From: Hymenoscyphus infarciens
Lineage: Eukaryota; Ascomycota; Leotiomycetes; Helotiales; Helotiaceae
DNA length: 28,400 nucleotides
Assembly (NCBI GenBank): GCA_001414345.1
Contig: LLCB01000503.1
Location: 1-28,400 of the forward strand
Direction: 5' to 3'
Shown piece after piece: positions 21,613 to 28,400 of this stretch. A program made the translations under genes and the position numbers. Below the pieces are notes generated by a model. It did no database searches, was not told the DNA's origin, and saw only the letters and a program-made list of their open reading frames with translations. Every line of letters starts with the position of its first letter. The first letter of the stretch is position 1.

Positions 21613-24600
21613 ATTTAAAGAGAACGTTATCTTAGTCTAAGGTAGTATCTAAGATAGTATTTAAATATATTAAAGATATAGTTAAGAGAAAAATATAGAT
21701 TCTTTAAAGTATATCTAGATATTATTAGTCTTTATAAGAACCTCTAAATTAAACTTATATTTACTTACTTTTAAGCCTATTTTTAAAAATCTTATTCTTA
21801 ATATCCTTATAATAATTTAATAAAGACTTAGCTATAAGTACTCTTTTAATAATTTATATATTCTATAAGTAGAGTTCTTATAACGTTAAAAAATAAGAAT
21901 AAGAAATTAAAAACGCTTAGAGTATATTAATTAACTAATTTACTATTTAAATCTATTTAGAAATTATAAACTTAACCTCTTTAATAGCTCTCTTATACTT
22001 TAAAATAATATTAATTCTATATAGAATAGTAATATTATCTATAAAACTTATAGGTAAGCTTAAGTTCTCTTTATCTAAAAGACTAAGCTAAGTACTTATT
22101 CTAATCTTATACTACTATATCTTATAATTTAATTCTTCTTTAAGAGATATAGAGTTAAATGTTTATAATAATATTAGTAGTAGATTATAATTTTTAAGTA
22201 GTTAATTATATAATCTTTAGATTTCTTAACTTCTTTTAACTATAGAGAGTAGGTAATAAAATAAGGCTTTTATATATTCTACTAATTTTTTTATACCTTT
22301 TATATTAAAATAGTTATAAATATTCTAAACTTCTTAAACTTGCTAGGTAGAGTTTTAATACTATTTATAATTTATACTTTTAACTTCTTAATCTTTATAC
22401 CTTTAACTAGTTCTTAATAACTCTTATATTAATAATTTATATATATATTCTAATAACTATCTAGTAGAATGTTTTCTAGATAAATAATATAGAATAATCT
22501 CTAAAGAGAAGCGTCTTATTCTTTTAAGTACTTATTTTTTAATATTAACTCTAAAAGGCTTAAAAGTGTTAAAGACTAATTAGTATTTATCCTTATAAGC
22601 TAGAATTCTATTTAAGTAAGTAAATAGTCTTTTCTTTATTACTATTAATATAGCTTCTTTCTTTTTCTTAAACTACTTCTTTTAAATATACTAATAATCT
22701 TATAATTTATACTATATATTATCTTTTTTATCTATTAATTTACTTATAATAAGATAGGCTTAGGTAGTAGTAATAGTATCCCTATATTAAGTATAGAAAG
22801 ATTAAGTTCTCTTATATCTTTTATTTAAAGTAGAACTAAGTTCTTCTCTTTATATAAGTCTTTAATGTTTTATTTAAGTATTTAGAAGAGCTTCTCTTAA
22901 TAAAGTAGAGTATATATAATAGATTAAGACTAAATAACTTTTTAAAAACTAGTCTCTTTCTACTCTCTCTTTATTACCTAATCTAAGAAATTATTATTAG
23001 TAAGTACTCTACTATAATTAATAATCTAAAGTATAAGAGTATTAATAAAAAGCGTTTATAACATATCTTATTCTATATACTATTTTAGAGTACTCTCTTT
23101 TAAGATAAGACTAAAATTTATATATAATATTATATTAAAATATAATATATACTTAGTTAGGAAGTTAATTAAATATTAATTTTAAAAGATATACTATAAC
23201 TTAAAAAGTCTCTTTATAATAAAAATTAATAAGTTAGAGAGTTATTCTATACTAGTAGACTATATTTATTAACCTAGTCTAATCTAATCCTTTAAATTTA
23301 TCTCTAGCTTTATTTTTAGCTATAACTACTTAAAAATAATAAAGATAACTATTATTAAGAATATTAGCTTTTAAACTATTCTCTTTCTTAAGAGAAAGTG
23401 TTATACTATCCCTTACCTTATTAGACGTAGAAACTACTATATCTGTTTTTACTATACTAGAAGTAATACTAGATTTAGATTTAGAGTCTTAAATAAAGAA
23501 TTTACTACTATTATAGAGCTACTAACTAAAAGATAGATTTTCTTATCCCTTTTTACGTTTTTATTAAAAATTACTATTTTAGTCTTAATTATATAAAGTT
23601 ATTAGTCTATTATTATTATTATCTTAGAAGAAATAAGTAGAGTATATATAACCTAAAGATAGAGAAATAGTCTACTTATAGTCTAGTTAGTATTTATTAA
23701 CTTTAGTATTAAAAAGCTCTTAATGTCTATTTTCTACTAGTAACTAGTTATAGTAGGTATACGCTTATATTTTTTTAAGATTAAGAATATAATAATAACA
23801 CTAGTAAATAAGTAACTTTTATAATCCTATTACCTAAGAATATTAGGAAAGCTTTCTAATTATAGAAACTTTATAAAAGAGCTTAAGAAGTTATAAATTA
23901 AAAGTAGATTATAAAAAGATAGTAATAGTTAAGAAAAACCCCTCTTTAATAATTATATATACTCTTATATATAGGTATTTATAATACTAGATATTTTTTT
24001 CCTTTATAGTAGCTAAAACATATTAGCTTATAGAATATACTAGAATATATTTAAAGATTATACTTATAAAATAAGTAATAAACTACTTTATAAAAAGATA
24101 TTATATAAGTATAAGGATATTTATAAGCTAAATTTCTATTAAATAATACTTAACTAAGAATAGGTATTATGTTACTCTAATTATACTTTTAAGAATTATA
24201 ATTAGATGAATTAGTATACTTTTCCTTAAGTTAAGAGCTAATTAATTTATTTCTAGAGTCTAATTTAATACCTTCTACTCCCTCTCTCTCTTCTCCTTCC
24301 TTTTCTTTAGAATCTTTATTATAAAAGCCTTAATTATAATTATTATCTAGATTATAATTATTAAAAGAAGAGGGCTAATAAGAGTTTAATAATTACTTTA
24401 ATTATTAGCTTCTTTATATATAGAGAGATAAATTACTATTTATCTTTTAGTATATATATAATCTTATCTTAATAAGATAACTATATTTATTAATAGATAT
24501 TTAAAGAGTTAGAGAGAATTTATTACTAAAAAGGTATATTTAGTAGCAGTTTTTTAAAGATATATTAATTTAAGAGGAAGAAAGTTAGATATAATATATA

Positions 24601-27092
24601 TTAGATAGAAGAGGTTATATTAGTAGTATAGGCTTAGTTAGCTTATTTTAAACAGATATTATATATAGATCTTCTTAAGCCTAAGTAAGTAGCTTTATAA
24701 ACGTCTATAAGCTAAATTCTCTTACCTTTAACTAGATTTAACTAATTTCTATATAGTCTTACTTATTAAAGTAATAGATAAAGTTCTTATTATTTTATAT
24801 CTATTTATATAGTATATAATTATCTCTTTATTATATATTATTATATATCTCTAACTAATAAGTATATAGCTTTTAGTAGTCCTCTATCTAAATAATACTT
24901 ATTACTTATATTATATAGTACGCTTATAGAAGTATTATAACCAACGTCTTAATAGTCTTTAAAGACTAAGCGCTCTCTAATACGATTTACTTTATTTTAA
25001 CTACTATATACTACCTACTAGAATTACTCTTAAGAATCGCTATTAGTTAAAGCTCTATTCTATTTCTATTATATACTCTTTTACTCTTATAACACGATAT
25101 TCGCCTTTTATTAAATAAGATATACTTATTTACTCTTTTAAGAAAACCTATATACTTTACTATATATAACCTAAGTTATATTCTAGCTAGTATATATAGG
25201 ATATCTAGAAAGTAAGTAAATCTTTAAAACCTCTATAAACTATTATTAATATCTAGTCTAAACTAGTTATTTACTCTACTTAGCTATACTAAATAAAGGA
25301 TAAACTTAAGAACTTAGATTCTAATTTAGTACCTTAACTACTATAAATAGAATAGATTTATAAAACGTTATATACTTAAGCCTTATAAAAGATGTTATTA
25401 ATAGCTATAAAGCTCTTAGTTATATAATATTAGATAGAATATAAGGTTATTATAATAAATATAATAATATCTTTTATAAGATTCTTTAAAATGTTACTAA
25501 ATAGACTAGTATAGACTCGTTACTCTTTAGTAATCTAATAGCCGCTAACTACTATAATTACTATTTTTAAGAAGAAGTAGAATTCTTTAATAGAAGTTCT
25601 TACTAATTTATAAGTAGTCTTAGTTTAAAAAGAGATATAGTAGAGATATAGTATACCTATAATTTAGTAATTCTTATTAATAGAGTTTATTAAGATAATC
25701 TATAACATAGTTACTAGTATATTACTTAAAGTAAGACTCTTAGTCTTTCCTTACTCTAAAATACTAAGTACTACTTATAACTACTATAAGTACCTTATAC
25801 TAGATTATATAACTACCTTTATTATTAAAATTATTACTACTATTGTTTTAATTACTCTTATTTATTAAAATAAATAAAAGAAATAAAGTATTAGATAATA
25901 TCTCTTATAAAGTCTATACTAAGTAAATAGCTTTCTTTTCTCTACTACTATCTAAGTAAAACTCGACCTATTATCCTAAGAGCTAGCTATAGTAAGGATT
26001 TACCTAATCCTATTTATATTATCTAGCTTTAATTTTATCTAGCTCTACTATAATTTATAGTTAATAGATTATCTTATTCTATAACGTATATACTAAAAGA
26101 ACTATTACTTTATAGTAAGTTATTATTATAAAATCTTATTTATAAAATACTACCTTTTAAAACAACTATTCTAATAAGTATTTATCTTAGATAAACTTAT
26201 ATAAAATAGTACTTTCTAAATATACCTTTTAGAATAACTCTATACGTATATATATAGTAGAAGTAAGAGTAAAGTTTATAATAATATTACTAGTAACTTT
26301 ACTAGTAAAGTTTATATAAGTTTAACCTATATTAGATTAGTTATAGTAAAAGGATTAGAAAGATTAAGTTTCCTAGTTCTTACCTAGTTACTTTCTCTTA
26401 ATAACAAAAGTACCTCCTATTTAGCTAAGGATTCAACCCCTCTATTAAACAAATTAAGACTTAAGACTTTTTATTTTAAATTATAGAACGAAACAACTTA
26501 ATAATATTAGTATATTTAATAGTAAAAGTTTATATATATATAATACTTTACTCTCTAGTATAGTCTTCTCTATCTACTACCTTATACTAGGTTACTTATA
26601 ACCTTTCTATATTAACTAAAATTCTTATAACTTCTTATAATATAATAGGGTTTATTTATCTCTTAACTACCTCTTAGCTGCCTCTTAACTACCTTACTAT
26701 ATATTATTTAAAATCACTATTAGTTAGAGAATAAGTTTACTTAGCTTTTTCTCTCTCTACTAACTATACTAGTAAAGATAACGAAGTTCTATCTAGTACG
26801 ATTTAGTAACTATATAACCTTCTTATACTCTTATTATCTTTAAAATTATTATACCTTTTTAATAGCTATCTTAGTAGCCTTTCTCTTATTATTTAGTACT
26901 AAGAAGGTAATAGATAAAACCTTATAGATTCTACGCCTACTATACCTTAATAAAGAGATAATAGGATATATAGTATAAGATCTTTATTATACTTAGCTTT
27001 ATTTTTATTTTTTTTAGTTTCTTTTTAGCTACTTAAAGCCAGCGCTATATAGACGTACTTAGACTCTACTTTATTAGTAGAAAGACTATACT
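21613..27092. other. AT-rich RIP-degraded DNA, nothing firmly recognised
   Basis: About 5.5 kb in which every frame is broken by TAA/TAG. Short stop-poor pieces exist (for example plus strand around 25505-25570 and 26220-26310) but none is long enough to separate from chance. CG is present at low frequency and TG/CA remain rare. I did not find an insertion sequence boundary, long terminal repeat or target-site duplication. Confidence 0.5.
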
Positions 27093-27290
27093 TAATTATC
27101 TAGTATTACTTAGTATTACTACTACTAAGGTAATCAAGAAATAAGTCTATAATCTAGTATTACTATTATTAGTACTAAAGTAATTAATAAATAAATTAAT
27201 TATCTAGTACTATAATTACTAGAGTAATAGATAAATATATTAGTTCTAAGATAATCTAAATAAATTAATTACCTAGTATTATTAGTTTTA
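27093..27290 (-). repeat. Degenerate inner edge of the right satellite array
   Basis: About four diverged units of the same satellite as the left array, in the opposite orientation. The palindrome arms are eroded here (for example TTAATTA in place of ATCGATTA, and GGTAATCAAG at 27135). Outer units are regular while these are not, so this is the older or unhomogenised edge. Confidence 0.8.
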
Positions 27291-27363
27291 TTTACTTATT
27301 AGCTAAGGTAGTAGCTAAGCGTATAAATCTAAATAAGCCTATATATATATTAATTAAATAAAA

Positions 27364-27391
27364 ATTAAGTATACTAGTAAGTATACTTAAT
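27364..27391. repeat. Hairpin with perfect 12-bp arms in the array gap
   Basis: The arms ATTAAGTATACT and AGTATACTTAAT flank a 4-base loop AGTA. It sits in the non-satellite gap (27291-27465) that interrupts the right array and is unrelated in sequence to the satellite palindrome. Confidence 0.75.
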
Positions 27392-27465
27392 CTAAGAGAA
27401 GATTCTTATAACTATATTACTTAAAAGTCTTTTAAAAACATATTAGACTTTCTCTTTTTCTTATT

Positions 27466-28400
27466 TAATAATACTATTAAGATAATTAATAAATAAATTA
27501 ATTACTTAGTAATTAATAAATAAAATCAATTACCTAGAGATATTACTATAAAAGTAATTAATAAATAAATCGATTACTTAGTAGTTTTACTAGTACTATA
27601 ATTAATAAATAAATTAATTATAAAGATTACTACTAAAGTAATTAATAAATAAATCGATTATCTAGTATTATTATTACTAGTAGAGTAATCGATAAGTTAA
27701 TCGATTACCTAGTATTATTATTACTAGTAGAGTAATTAATAAATAAATCGATTACCTAGGAAGATTACTACTAAGGTAATCGATAAATAAATCGATTAGT
27801 ACTATTACTAGTACTATAATTGATAAATAAATCAATTACCTAGTATTATTATTACTAGTAGAGTAATTAATAAATAAATCGATTACCTAGTAGTATTACT
27901 AGTACTATAATCGATAAATAAATTAATTACCTAGTATTATTATTCCTAGTACTATAATCGATATATAAATCGATTACCTATTATTATTACTAGTAAGATA
28001 ATCGATAAATAAATCGATTACCTAGTATTATTATTACTAGTAAGGTAATCGATAAATAAATCGATTACCTAGTAGTATTACTATTAAGGTAATAGATAAA
28101 TAAATCGATTACCTAGTATTATTACTAGTAGAGTAATCGATAAATAAATCGATTACCTAGTATTATTACTAGTAGAGTAATCGATAAATAAATCGATTAC
28201 CTAGCATTATTACTAGTAAGGTAATCGATAAATAAATCGATTACCTAGCATTATTACCTAGCATTATTACTACTAAGGTAATCGATAAATAAATCGATTA
28301 CCTAGTATTATTATTCCTAGTAAGGTAATCGATAAATTAATCGATTACCTAGTAGTATTATTTCTAGCTAGGTAATAGATAAATAAATCGATTACCTAGT
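27466..28400 (-). repeat. Right satellite array, inverted relative to the left array
   Basis: About 20 tandem units of roughly 47 bp. The 26-base palindrome has the same arms GGTAATCGAT and ATCGATTACC, but the loop reads AAATAA instead of TTATTT (perfect copy at 28044-28069), and the linker reads CTAGTATTATTACTAG. Both are the reverse complement of the left array. Units become more uniform towards the window end, where the array continues beyond base 28400. As on the left, CG is retained at two per intact unit while CA and TG are absent. Confidence 0.95.

Noticed and set aside
27466..28400. CRISPR array
   Set aside because: Palindromic repeats with short spacers look similar at first sight, but the linkers are themselves repeated, unit length drifts, and nothing resembling cas genes is present in this eukaryotic-type DNA.
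1..28400. Mitochondrial or plastid genome fragment
   Set aside because: AT richness fits, but organelle genomes keep CA and TG, tRNAs and intact genes. None are visible and the RIP pattern is nuclear.

Overview
This is an extremely AT-rich window (roughly four bases in five are A or T) with no intact gene. Its main signature is near-total loss of the dinucleotides CA and TG while AC and GT remain common. In 10861-11160 I counted 2 CA and 0 TG against 28 AC+GT. That is the mark of saturated repeat-induced point mutation (RIP, C-to-T in CpA context on both strands), a process of filamentous ascomycete fungi (Pezizomycotina). The best reading is therefore an AT-rich, heterochromatic block of such a genome. 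I cannot name the species.

Layout. Positions 1-1322 are a satellite array of about 28 palindromic units of roughly 47 bp. Positions 27093-28400 carry the same satellite in the opposite orientation, degenerate and interrupted at its inner edge and regular towards the window end. Both arrays run off the window. The 25.8 kb between them is RIP-degraded DNA in which ATG, TGG, TGY and CAN codons are almost absent and TAA/TAG are everywhere.

Inside that block some stretches still show the ghost of a reading frame. By hand count, one frame has about half the stop codons of the other frames (about 5-8% of codons against a local baseline near 12%). Most of these stops could be former CAA, CAG or TGG codons. 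The strongest blocks are on the minus strand (3421-6060, 6481-7000, 7201-7740, 9421-10560), all in the same codon phase. Others are on the plus strand (9047-9304, 12721-13440, 14562-15569). None of the residual proteins resembles a family I can name with confidence, and strand assignment is uncertain where both strands are open.

Several internal tandem repeats have periods that are multiples of three (15 bp at 1954-2058, 60 and 18 bp at 7271-7582, 57 bp at 16066-16209, 48 bp at 17256-17909). This fits former coding repeats. Where I followed a block its frame held without a break, so decay there looks like point mutation rather than deletion. The simplest overall model is a gene-bearing repeated region, possibly a large mobile element or subtelomeric or pericentromeric segment, silenced and mutated by RIP and bounded by inverted satellite arrays. 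No tRNA, rRNA, CRISPR, promoter, riboswitch or terminator could be supported.
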